Assembly (NCBI GenBank): GCA_018897135.1 | Contig: JAHILJ010000002.1 | Coordinates: 1 to 5,368 of the forward strand | Length of the DNA: 5,368 nt | DNA from: Nanobdellota archaeon | GTDB taxonomy: Archaea; Nanobdellota; Nanobdellia; Pacearchaeales; GW2011-AR1 | Reading direction: 5' to 3' | Part shown: one piece after another, positions 1-4,958 of the stretch | How the letters are laid out: each line of letters begins with the position of its first letter | Numbering within the stretch: position 1 is the stretch's first letter | The notes under the pieces: model-generated | What the model was told of the DNA's origin: nothing | What the model saw: the letters and a program-made list of their open reading frames with translations, nothing else | Databases searched by the model: none | Program-made: the position numbers and the translations under genes

Positions 1-512
1 AAATAGAATCTACTTATGATATTTTTGAAGATAAGTTAGATTATTCTTTTTTTAACCAAGGAAGTTGTTCTACTGAACCCTTTGAAAAAATATCGCAAGA
101 TTTAGGCTTTCAAGGAAAAATTATAGATGATTTAGAACAAAAACTTGGAAAAGAAAATAAAATAGTTTTATCAAGAAAAAAGTTTTATACTCTTGTTGAA
201 CTTGAACATTTCGAATTTATTAACATGCTTAATTCAAATTGTAATTCAAACATTCAGACAATTTTGTTTTTTTATTCAAATGCAGAAGAAGATTTAGAAA
301 AAAGTGAAGAAACAGGAAAAATCTTAAATTCGGTCTTCAAGAAAAATTCAAATTTAATTATTTATTCTTTTGACCTCAATTTAGATTCTAAATTAATTGA
401 AAAATTAAAGCAAAGGTATAAAATTGAAAAATCTCCTTCTTTAATAATAAATGAAAATATTTTTGTTTTTGACCCGAAGAACATCAAAGACATACAAACC
501 CACCTAAATTAA
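1..512 (+). CDS. 3' part of a gene ending in a thioredoxin-like domain (5' end outside window)
   Basis: The frame is open from the left edge (first complete codon at 3) to TAA at 510-512, giving 169 visible residues. The ATG at 225 is residue 75 of this frame and has no TATA-like box about 30 nt upstream, so it is probably internal. The C-terminal ~85 residues look like a thioredoxin fold. A hydrophobic strand ILFFYSN (87-93) is followed by a charged helix, a second strand (LIIYSFDLN), a helix, then KSPSLIIN (143-150), where P145 matches the cis-proline before the third strand. The position where thioredoxins carry CXXC reads NAEED, so redox activity is unlikely. The N-terminal visible part is charged and contains SRKKFYTLVELEHFEF; I do not recognise it, and it could be a separate domain. 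No membrane segment is visible in this part. The thioredoxin fold is inferred from pattern; the function is unknown. Confidence 0.75.
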   Translation, partial: IESTYDIFEDKLDYSFFNQGSCSTEPFEKISQDLGFQGKIIDDLEQKLGKENKIVLSRKKFYTLVELEHFEFINMLNSNCNSNIQTILFFYSNAEEDLEKSEETGKILNSVFKKNSNLIIYSFDLNLDSKLIEKLKQRYKIEKSPSLIINENIFVFDPKNIKDIQTHLN

Positions 513-533
513 CATATCCTTCATCACAATAAT

Positions 534-542
534 CTTAAAAAA
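534..542 (+). promoter_or_regulatory. TATA-like box for the MBF1-like gene
   Basis: CTTAAAAAA, with its C 30 nt before the ATG at 564, in the 51-nt gap after the previous stop. The spacing is the same as at four other gene starts in this window and suggests transcription starting at or next to the ATG (leaderless mRNA). There is no Shine-Dalgarno-like sequence just upstream of the start. Confidence 0.55.
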
Positions 543-563
543 CTCACATTTATGTATTAGATT

Positions 564-1271
564 ATGGAATGCATACGATGCGGGACTTCGGGGGACAAAA
601 CTCGTTTATTTGATGTAGTTTCAAGCTCAGGAATTGAAAAAATGTGTATGAACTGCGCAAATTATGAAAACCGATTAATTCTTAATAAACCAACAAGAGC
701 TCAATTAAAAGAATCTGAAAAAAAAGAAATAGGATTTGTAGAAGGTTTAAAGAAATTTGAAAGAAGATTGGTAAATCCAAGCCCAGAATTAGAAAAACAA
801 AATACAACTTTAAAAAAAATAGTTGAAGAAAACTCAGAAAAGAAAATAATTGAAAACTTCAAACCCAGACAAGATTTAGTTGATAACTTCCACTGGATTT
901 TAATGCGTTCCAGAAGGTCAAAAAAACTTTCTCAATCTGAATTAGCAAAAGAACTTGGAGAAGCAGAAATAACAATTAAGATGTCTGAAAAAGGAATTTT
1001 ACCTGAAGATGATTATAAACTCGTCAATAAATTTGAAAGCTTCTTTGGAATTTCATTAATAAAAAAAGAATATTTGGGAAAAGCAAGGGAAAAAGCCCCT
1101 GCCAAAATTTTAAGCTTTGATAAAATCGCTTTGAAAAAAATCACAATTGACGATTTGAAAAAAATGAAAAATTCAAATGAAAAAAATGATTTTGAATCTG
1201 TTGTCAACAATAAATCAAAAGAAAAAGAATTATCTGAACAAGAAATACGGGATTTACTTTTCAGGGGATAA
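564..1271 (+). CDS. MBF1-like transcription factor (zinc ribbon + HTH, TIGR00270-type)
   Basis: 235 aa. The N-terminus carries a four-cysteine zinc ribbon: C3-x2-C6 and C28-x2-C31. A charged Lys/Glu-rich linker (~45-105) follows, then a Cro/C1-type helix-turn-helix at about 109-167. In it, RRSKKLSQSELAKELGE gives the first helices and EKGILPEDDYKLVNKFESFF the rest. This zinc-ribbon/linker/HTH order is that of the archaeal multiprotein bridging factor 1 family, a putative transcriptional coactivator that in eukaryotes bridges TBP and an activator; the archaeal role is less certain. The C-terminal ~65 residues (KILSFDKIALKKITIDDLKK... to the end) are a low-complexity Lys/Glu/Asn extension beyond the usual HTH end. 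The ATG at 564 is supported by the TATA-like box 30 nt upstream and by immediate entry into the zinc ribbon. Domain assignment is confident; the regulatory targets cannot be told. Confidence 0.88.
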   Translation: MECIRCGTSGDKTRLFDVVSSSGIEKMCMNCANYENRLILNKPTRAQLKESEKKEIGFVEGLKKFERRLVNPSPELEKQNTTLKKIVEENSEKKIIENFKPRQDLVDNFHWILMRSRRSKKLSQSELAKELGEAEITIKMSEKGILPEDDYKLVNKFESFFGISLIKKEYLGKAREKAPAKILSFDKIALKKITIDDLKKMKNSNEKNDFESVVNNKSKEKELSEQEIRDLLFRG

Positions 1272-1352
1272 CTTTATAGCCAATAAAAATATATTGCCCC
1301 CTATTTTACACTTAAATTTGGTTCACTTTGTTCACAATTAATAAATTTTGCC

Positions 1353-1374
1353 AAACTTCGTCAAGCCAAAGTTT
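1353..1374. repeat. Short inverted repeat (6-bp arms) in the noncoding stretch
   Basis: AAACTT (1353-1358) and AAGTTT (1369-1374) are perfect reverse complements separated by a 10-nt loop. The arms overlap two GCCAAA words (1350-1355, 1365-1370), so the element is also nearly a direct repeat (GCCAAACTT versus GCCAAAGTT). It could be a weak hairpin or a protein site; the short AT-rich arms make chance quite possible. Confidence 0.3.
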
Positions 1375-1430
1375 TAAAAAAATAATTAAGATAGATTAGA
1401 ATTTTACATATTAGCAATTTTAACGACGGA

Positions 1431-1452
1431 AAAATCTGCCAAGGGCGATTTT
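1431..1452. repeat. Short inverted repeat (6-bp arms) in the noncoding stretch
   Basis: AAAATC (1431-1436) pairs with GATTTT (1447-1452) across a 10-nt loop that contains CC...GG (1439-1440 with 1443-1444). It lies in one of the few G/C-richer patches of the intergenic region. Function unknown. Confidence 0.3.
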
Positions 1453-1478
1453 GGAGTTATATTAATTTGAGCATGAAA

Positions 1479-1509
1479 TGCGAACTAATTTTTGGTAGTC
1501 GCACTTTTT
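1479..1509 (+). terminator. Hairpin followed by a T-run (terminator-like or 3' end of a small RNA)
   Basis: TGCGA (1479-1483) pairs with TCGCA (1499-1503), and after one bulged A (1484) CTA (1485-1487) pairs with TAG (1496-1498). This gives an 8-bp stem around the 8-nt loop ATTTTTGG. It is followed by C and five T at 1505-1509, just before the rpoL promoter. A smaller GCAT-GAA-ATGC hairpin (1471-1481) overlaps the 5' arm and is mutually exclusive with it. Archaeal termination depends mainly on T-runs rather than hairpins, so it may instead mark the structured 3' end of an RNA made from the noncoding stretch. Confidence 0.35.
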
Positions 1510-1524
1510 AGAAAATAACCAAAT

Positions 1525-1533
1525 CTTTATAAA
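1525..1533 (+). promoter_or_regulatory. TATA box of rpoL
   Basis: CTTTATAAA, the best TATA match in the window, with its C exactly 30 nt before the rpoL ATG and the box centred about 25 nt upstream. This is the distance expected if transcription starts at the start codon (leaderless mRNA). A/C-rich bases (AACCAAAT) precede it, where the BRE element would lie. Confidence 0.7.
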
Positions 1534-1554
1534 CCAAAATATCGAATTCTAGAT

Positions 1555-1818
1555 ATGGAAATTAAAATAATCAATGATTCAAAAGATGAACTTGAAGTTC
1601 AACTTGAAAATGTTACACTTGCAGAAATCATAAAGGTTTATCTAAACCAAGATTCTAGTGTTGACGTTGCTGCTTGGAAACAAGAACACCCAACAGAAAA
1701 CCCAATTCTTTTAGTAAAAACAAAAGGCAAAACACCAAGAAAAGCGATCGCAGATGCTATTGCCCAAATAACAAAACAACTTGACAAAGTTGAAAACGAT
1801 TTTAAGAATTTGAAATAA
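1555..1818 (+). CDS. rpoL: DNA-directed RNA polymerase subunit L (Rpo11)
   Basis: 87 aa, the usual size for archaeal Rpo11/RpoL, the counterpart of eukaryotic Rpb11 and of one bacterial alpha N-terminal domain. It forms a heterodimer with Rpo3 (RpoD) that nucleates assembly of the polymerase. Recognisable family blocks are an N-terminal strand pair (MEIKIINDSKDELEVQLEN), the dimerisation helix TLAEIIKVYLNQD (21-33), then VDVAAWKQEHP (36-46) with the conserved EHP turn. After these come a strand ILLVKTKGK (51-59) and a long amphipathic C-terminal helix (61-87) rich in K/D/E. The start is fixed by the strong TATA box 30 nt upstream. It stands alone here, with its own promoter and a 45-nt gap to the next gene. 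Confidence 0.92.
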   Translation: MEIKIINDSKDELEVQLENVTLAEIIKVYLNQDSSVDVAAWKQEHPTENPILLVKTKGKTPRKAIADAIAQITKQLDKVENDFKNLK

Positions 1819-1834
1819 TTTCACCACATATATT

Positions 1835-1843
1835 CTTTTAAAC
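1835..1843 (+). promoter_or_regulatory. TATA-like box for the 96-aa hypothetical gene
   Basis: CTTTTAAAC with its C 29 nt before the ATG at 1864, lying between the rpoL stop and the next start. Same element and spacing as at the other leaderless starts, so this gene is probably transcribed separately from rpoL. The preceding T-rich run could also end the rpoL transcript. Confidence 0.55.
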
Positions 1844-1863
1844 AAAAAAATTTACTCAATTTT

Positions 1864-2154
1864 ATGAGCTTATTAAATTTAACTTTACAAGAAAAAAAAG
1901 ACCTATATGAATTTAGAAGACAATCACTTTTAGATTTAAAAAAATATCAAGGAATTAAGTTTAATCCCCCGGCCCCAGAGAATCTTGAAAATAAAACTTA
2001 TTATTTTATTTCAAATGGAACTTCAGACCAAGCATATACTATTTATGGACACCTTTTTTCAGGAAACTTAGAAAAAGCAAAACCTATTTTTTGTGGTTTA
2101 GAAATAAGTGAGTTAATTAAAACAAGCTTTGAAAAACTTCCCCTAATAAATTAA
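1864..2154 (+). CDS. Hypothetical protein, 96 aa
   Basis: I do not recognise a family. The protein starts with a charged amphipathic helix (LTLQEKKDLYEFRRQSLLDLKKY, about residues 6-28). A proline-rich turn NPPAPENLEN follows, then a strand-turn segment KTYYFISNGTSDQAYTIYGHLF and a leucine/lysine-rich C-terminus. There is one cysteine (FCGLE), no signal peptide, no membrane segment and no metal-binding cluster. A soluble, compact alpha/beta protein seems likely. Support for it being real comes from the well-placed TATA-like box 29 nt before the ATG, an uninterrupted frame, and amino-acid use matching its neighbours. It sits between rpoL and a Nudix gene, 40 nt before the latter, which gives no clear functional hint. 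Confidence 0.7.
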   Translation: MSLLNLTLQEKKDLYEFRRQSLLDLKKYQGIKFNPPAPENLENKTYYFISNGTSDQAYTIYGHLFSGNLEKAKPIFCGLEISELIKTSFEKLPLIN

Positions 2155-2165
2155 TCACAATAATA

Positions 2166-2174
2166 CTTATTAAT
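2166..2174 (+). promoter_or_regulatory. Possible TATA-like box for the Nudix-radB pair
   Basis: CTTATTAAT with its C 29 nt before the ATG at 2195. It is weaker than the other boxes (interrupted by TT) but at the same distance. The 40-nt gap also allows read-through from the 96-aa gene, so this promoter is the least certain of the five. Confidence 0.4.
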
Positions 2175-2194
2175 TCAAAAGAATTTAAATTAAA

Positions 2195-2575
2195 ATGAGA
2201 AAAGCAATAAATTTAGCTATCATAACAGAGGAAGGAATTTTGTTAGTAAAAAAGAAAGAAACTTGGATTTTACCTGGAGGAAAACCAGATTTTAAAGAAG
2301 AATCAGATGAACAAGTATTAAATAGAGAATTCTCACAAGAACTTCCATTAACAAGGATTAAAATAAATGAATTTTATAAATCAGTTTCTGGTATAACCCC
2401 CCATAAAGGATATGAACTTGAAGCAAAAGTTTATTTTGGGAAACTCGTTGGAATCATAAAACCTTCTGCTGAAATAAATGATGCAAGATATGTCAAAAAT
2501 TTCCAAGATTATAATCTTTCAGATATTACTAAAAAAATAATTAATTCCTTAATTAAAGATAAATATTTAAAATGA
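2195..2575 (+). CDS. Nudix hydrolase
   Basis: 126 aa, a single Nudix domain. Nudix enzymes hydrolyse nucleoside diphosphates linked to another moiety using Mg2+ bound by glutamates of the Nudix box. Here a strand INLAIITEEGILLVKKK leads to WILPGGKPDF (24-33) and the box continues ESDEQVLNREFSQELPL (36-52). R44-E45 and E49 match the REUxEE core. Two departures are visible: there is one extra residue between the box glycine and RE (or before the first glutamate), and the first E of the terminal EE is Q48. The remaining metal ligands are present, so activity is plausible. The PGGKP form is common in small bacterial and archaeal Nudix proteins of unknown substrate. Its stop overlaps the radB start (ATGA), indicating translational coupling. 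The substrate cannot be inferred. Confidence 0.88.
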   Translation: MRKAINLAIITEEGILLVKKKETWILPGGKPDFKEESDEQVLNREFSQELPLTRIKINEFYKSVSGITPHKGYELEAKVYFGKLVGIIKPSAEINDARYVKNFQDYNLSDITKKIINSLIKDKYLK

Positions 2576-3303
2576 CAACAAACAAAATTTCTGCAGGAAG
2601 CTATGATTTAAACAAATGGCTTTTTGGGGGCTACGAAAATGACATTATCACAATGTTAGCTGGCCCGCCAGGTTGCGGAAAAACAAATTTTGCAATTTTA
2701 GCTGCATGCAGTCAAGCAAAAAAAGGCAACAAAGTTTTATTCATGGACACAGAAGGAGGTTTCTCAATTGAAAGAATTAAACAAATTGCTGGCGAAAATT
2801 ACAAAGATATTTTAAAAAATATTATATTAATAGAACCAACAAGTTTTGAAGACCAAAAAAAAGTTTTTCAAAAAATTCTTGAGCAAGTAAAAAAAGAACA
2901 CATAAGTTTGTTAATTGTTGACGGAATGGCAATGCTTTACAGATTAGAACTTGGAGATGCAATAAAAACAAAAGAAGCGTCAAACATTCAAAGTGTGAAC
3001 AGAGAAGTTGCAACACAAATGCGGATTCTTGCTGAAATCGCACGAAAACAAAAAATTCCCGTCATAATCACAAACCAAGTTTATTCTGGTTTTTTATCTG
3101 AAGAAGATTGGAAAAACAAAGTCGAAAGACAAGTTAACATTGTTGGAGGAGATTTAATGAAATACTGGAGCAAATGCATAATTGAACTAAAAAACAACAA
3201 CGGAAAACGAAAAGCAATTCTCCTAAAACACCGAAGTCTTCCTGAAAAAGAATTTTCATTTATAATAAAAAACGAAGGTGTTTTTAGAAAAGGTTGGATT
3301 TAA
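2572..3303 (+). CDS. radB: DNA repair and recombination protein RadB
   Basis: 243 aa, a RecA/RadA-family ATPase core without the N-terminal HhH DNA-binding domain of RadA, as is typical of archaeal RadB (a RadA paralog thought to modulate recombination). The protein opens with the family-typical SAGSYDLNKWLFGGYE. Walker A is GPPGCGKT (31-38), the DTEGG segment is at 59-63, Walker B is LLIVDG (113-118) and the sensor/L2-entry TNQVY is at 167-171. A conserved GGDLMKYWSKCIIEL segment follows, then KHRSLPEKEFSF near the C-terminus. The start is the ATG inside the ATGA overlap with the Nudix gene; no TATA-like box lies at the usual distance, so it is probably expressed from the Nudix promoter. Asn codons are mostly AAC (12 of 16), unlike the Nudix gene and the methyltransferase on either side. 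RadB is widespread in Euryarchaeota and DPANN and absent from most Thermoproteota. Confidence 0.9.
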   Translation: MTTNKISAGSYDLNKWLFGGYENDIITMLAGPPGCGKTNFAILAACSQAKKGNKVLFMDTEGGFSIERIKQIAGENYKDILKNIILIEPTSFEDQKKVFQKILEQVKKEHISLLIVDGMAMLYRLELGDAIKTKEASNIQSVNREVATQMRILAEIARKQKIPVIITNQVYSGFLSEEDWKNKVERQVNIVGGDLMKYWSKCIIELKNNNGKRKAILLKHRSLPEKEFSFIIKNEGVFRKGWI

Positions 3304-3329
3304 TTTGAATTTATCATTAGAAAATGGTC

Positions 3330-3353
3330 CAAAAACTTTAAATAGAATTTTTG
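3330..3353. repeat. Inverted repeat flanking the methyltransferase TATA box (possible operator)
   Basis: CAAAAA (3330-3335) and TTTTTG (3348-3353) are perfect reverse complements placed on either side of the TATA-like box 3336-3344. An inverted repeat here could be a site for autoregulation by the methyltransferase's own N-terminal HTH, a strategy known for some type II methyltransferases. The arms are nearly homopolymeric, so chance is a serious alternative. Confidence 0.25.
3336..3344 (+). promoter_or_regulatory. TATA box of the methyltransferase operon
   Basis: CTTTAAATA with its C exactly 30 nt before ATG 3366, in the 62-nt gap after radB. The spacing matches the rpoL promoter and indicates a leaderless mRNA beginning at ATG 3366. 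A start at TTG 3351 would lie upstream of the predicted transcription start. Confidence 0.6.
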
Positions 3354-3365
3354 TTTATTATTAAG

Positions 3366-4958
3366 ATGCAAAAGAGATTATCATTAAAAGAGGCGTCAGA
3401 ATGGGCGAGTGATTTTTTAGGGAGAGACGTAACTCCCTCAAATATTACGTATTTAATTCAATATGCTAAAATAAAAAAATTTATGGAGCAATTAATTATT
3501 AAAGTTGAAGTTAATGAATTAAAGAATTATTATTCTGAACAATTAGAGAAACAAAACAAATGGAAAAATAAACTTGGGAAAGATTTGGATTGGGGACTTT
3601 CATTTGATGAGTTGAAAGAATCAGACACTACAAAACATGTTCATAGATTACATCCTTACAAAGGAAAATTTATCCCCCAATTAGTCGAATATTTTTTAGA
3701 TGAACATATTAATACTCATAAAAAAGAAATTTATTTTAATCAAGGAGATATTGTGTTAGATCCTTTTATGGGCTCAGGAACAACTTTAATTCAATCTTCT
3801 GAAATCGGTTTACATTCTTTAGGAATAGATGTTTCTGAATTTAATTGTTTAATAGCAAAATCCAAACTTGGAAATTATGAAGTTTCAAAATTAAATTCTA
3901 TTGCAAAAGATATTTTATTTAAAACCTTGGAATTTAGTAAAAAAACTTTTGATGATTCTTTTGATGAAGAATTAAAATCTAAATTAAATGAATTTAATAA
4001 AAAGAATTTTCCTATTTTTGAATTTAGAAGAAAAGTTGTTCAAGGAAAAATTAATGAAATGGAATTTGGAGAAGAAAAATTGGAAGAATTCTTGAGAACA
4101 AATAAGGGTTTTTTTGAAAAAAATGGGACAAAGGATAAATCTTGTTTATGGAGTGAAAAAGAAATGAATAGCTTTTTGAATAAATGGTTTTCTAAAAGGG
4201 TTAGGCAAGAACTTTTTTATTGTTTAAAATTAATTGAAGAAATTGAAGACGAGAATATAAAAAATATTATGAAAATTATTTTGAGCAGGACAGCTCGTTC
4301 TTGTCGTGCCACAAGTCATTCTGATTTGGCAACTTTGAGAGAACCACAGATTGGTCCATATTATTGCAGAAAACATAAAAAACTTTGCACCCCAATAAAT
4401 TCTATTTCAAAACATTTAACAAGATACACTTACGATACAATAAAAAGAATAAAGGAATTTTCAGAATTAAAGAAAAAGGTTTATTCAGAGGTTTTGCATG
4501 GAGATTCAAGAGAGTTAAATATTTTTAAAGAAGTTAAAAAACAAAATCCTAAATTTTATAATTTATTAAAAGATAAAAAAATTGACGGGGTTTTTACTTC
4601 ACCACCTTATGTTGGACAGATTGATTATCATGAACAACATGCTTATTCTTATGACCTTTTAGGAATTAAACGAAAAGATGAAAATGAAATCGGGCCTTTG
4701 TTTAAGGGAAAAGGAAAACAGGCACAGGAAGAATATATTGAAGGGGTAAGCAATGTTTTAAAAAATGTTGGAAAATTTGTGAAAGATAACGGGAATTTTT
4801 TTATTGTTGCAAATGATACTTATAATTTATATCCTGAAATAGCGAGACGAAGCGGTTTAAAGATAATTGAAAAATTTAAGAGACCTGTTTTGAACCGAAC
4901 AGAAAGAGACAGACAACCTTATTGTGAGATGATTTTTCGGATGAAGAAGGAAAAATGA
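3366..4958 (+). CDS. Type II DNA methyltransferase, probable N4-cytosine type, with N-terminal HTH
   Basis: 530 aa from ATG 3366. Residues ~5-53 look like an excisionase/MerR-type HTH (SLKEASEWASDFLG, then TPSNITYLIQYAKIKKF, ending VEVNELKNYY). Motif X is HPYKGKFIPQLVEYFL (96-111). Motif I, the SAM-binding loop, is LDPFMGSGTT (131-140), followed by GIDVSEFN (153-160). Motif IV, the catalytic loop, is TSPPY (411-415), followed by VGQIDYHEQH. SPPY usually marks N4-cytosine methylation; adenine enzymes usually have D/NPPY. The X-I-IV order, with ~270 residues between I and IV, is the alpha-class layout with the target-recognition region in the middle. That middle part has a conserved-looking block SRTARSCRATSHSD (307-320) and C334-x2-H-x3-C341, a possible metal site. 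The C-terminus carries FKRPVLNRTERDR. An in-frame TTG at 3351 is rejected as start on promoter spacing. The stop overlaps the next ATG (ATGA). Target sequence unknown. Confidence 0.9.
   Translation: MQKRLSLKEASEWASDFLGRDVTPSNITYLIQYAKIKKFMEQLIIKVEVNELKNYYSEQLEKQNKWKNKLGKDLDWGLSFDELKESDTTKHVHRLHPYKGKFIPQLVEYFLDEHINTHKKEIYFNQGDIVLDPFMGSGTTLIQSSEIGLHSLGIDVSEFNCLIAKSKLGNYEVSKLNSIAKDILFKTLEFSKKTFDDSFDEELKSKLNEFNKKNFPIFEFRRKVVQGKINEMEFGEEKLEEFLRTNKGFFEKNGTKDKSCLWSEKEMNSFLNKWFSKRVRQELFYCLKLIEEIEDENIKNIMKIILSRTARSCRATSHSDLATLREPQIGPYYCRKHKKLCTPINSISKHLTRYTYDTIKRIKEFSELKKKVYSEVLHGDSRELNIFKEVKKQNPKFYNLLKDKKIDGVFTSPPYVGQIDYHEQHAYSYDLLGIKRKDENEIGPLFKGKGKQAQEEYIEGVSNVLKNVGKFVKDNGNFFIVANDTYNLYPEIARRSGLKIIEKFKRPVLNRTERDRQPYCEMIFRMKKEK

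Larger units (their letters stand above)
1272..1554 (+). other. Noncoding stretch with short inverted repeats
   Basis: 283 nt between the MBF1-like gene and rpoL, with no convincing reading frame on either strand. It is unusually long for this compact window. It contains two additional TATA-like words, CTTTATAG (1272-1279) and CTTAAATT (1311-1318), four copies of GCCAA (1279, 1350, 1365, 1438), a near-direct repeat GTTCAC/TTCAC (1321-1335), and three inverted repeats listed separately. No tRNA T-loop/acceptor pattern was seen. It may be a long leader, an untranslated small RNA, or decayed sequence; only the rpoL promoter at its right end has clear support. Confidence 0.4.

Noticed and set aside
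225..227. ATG as the start of a 95-aa protein
   Set aside because: The same frame is open upstream to the window edge and there is no TATA-like box about 30 nt before this ATG. It is most likely an internal methionine.
521..527. GTGATGA on the minus strand, resembling box C of an archaeal C/D guide RNA
   Set aside because: No CTGA box D follows within about 60-70 nt on that strand, and the site overlaps the gap used by the MBF1-like promoter.
1013..1210. Minus-strand open frame of 65 codons
   Set aside because: It lies entirely inside the MBF1-like gene, and its Phe/Ser/Lys-rich product mirrors the Lys/Glu-rich sense strand. It is an antisense shadow.
1383..1390. CTTAATTA on the minus strand as a promoter for an antisense RNA
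   Set aside because: Such A/T words are frequent in this DNA, and there is no start codon, structured RNA or conserved box at the expected distance downstream.
1272..1554. tRNA, CRISPR array or insertion-sequence remnant in the noncoding stretch
   Set aside because: There is no cloverleaf or T-loop signature, no regularly spaced repeats of 20 bases or more, and no terminal inverted repeats with target duplication.
2548..2556. CTTAATTAA before radB as a separate TATA box
   Set aside because: It sits only about 24 nt (counting from its C) before the radB ATG, not 29-30 as at the other starts, and the ATGA overlap already explains radB expression.
2822..3043. Minus-strand open frame of 73 codons
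   Set aside because: It is fully inside radB, opposite the Walker B region. The leucine-rich product results from reading antisense to Lys/Glu codons.
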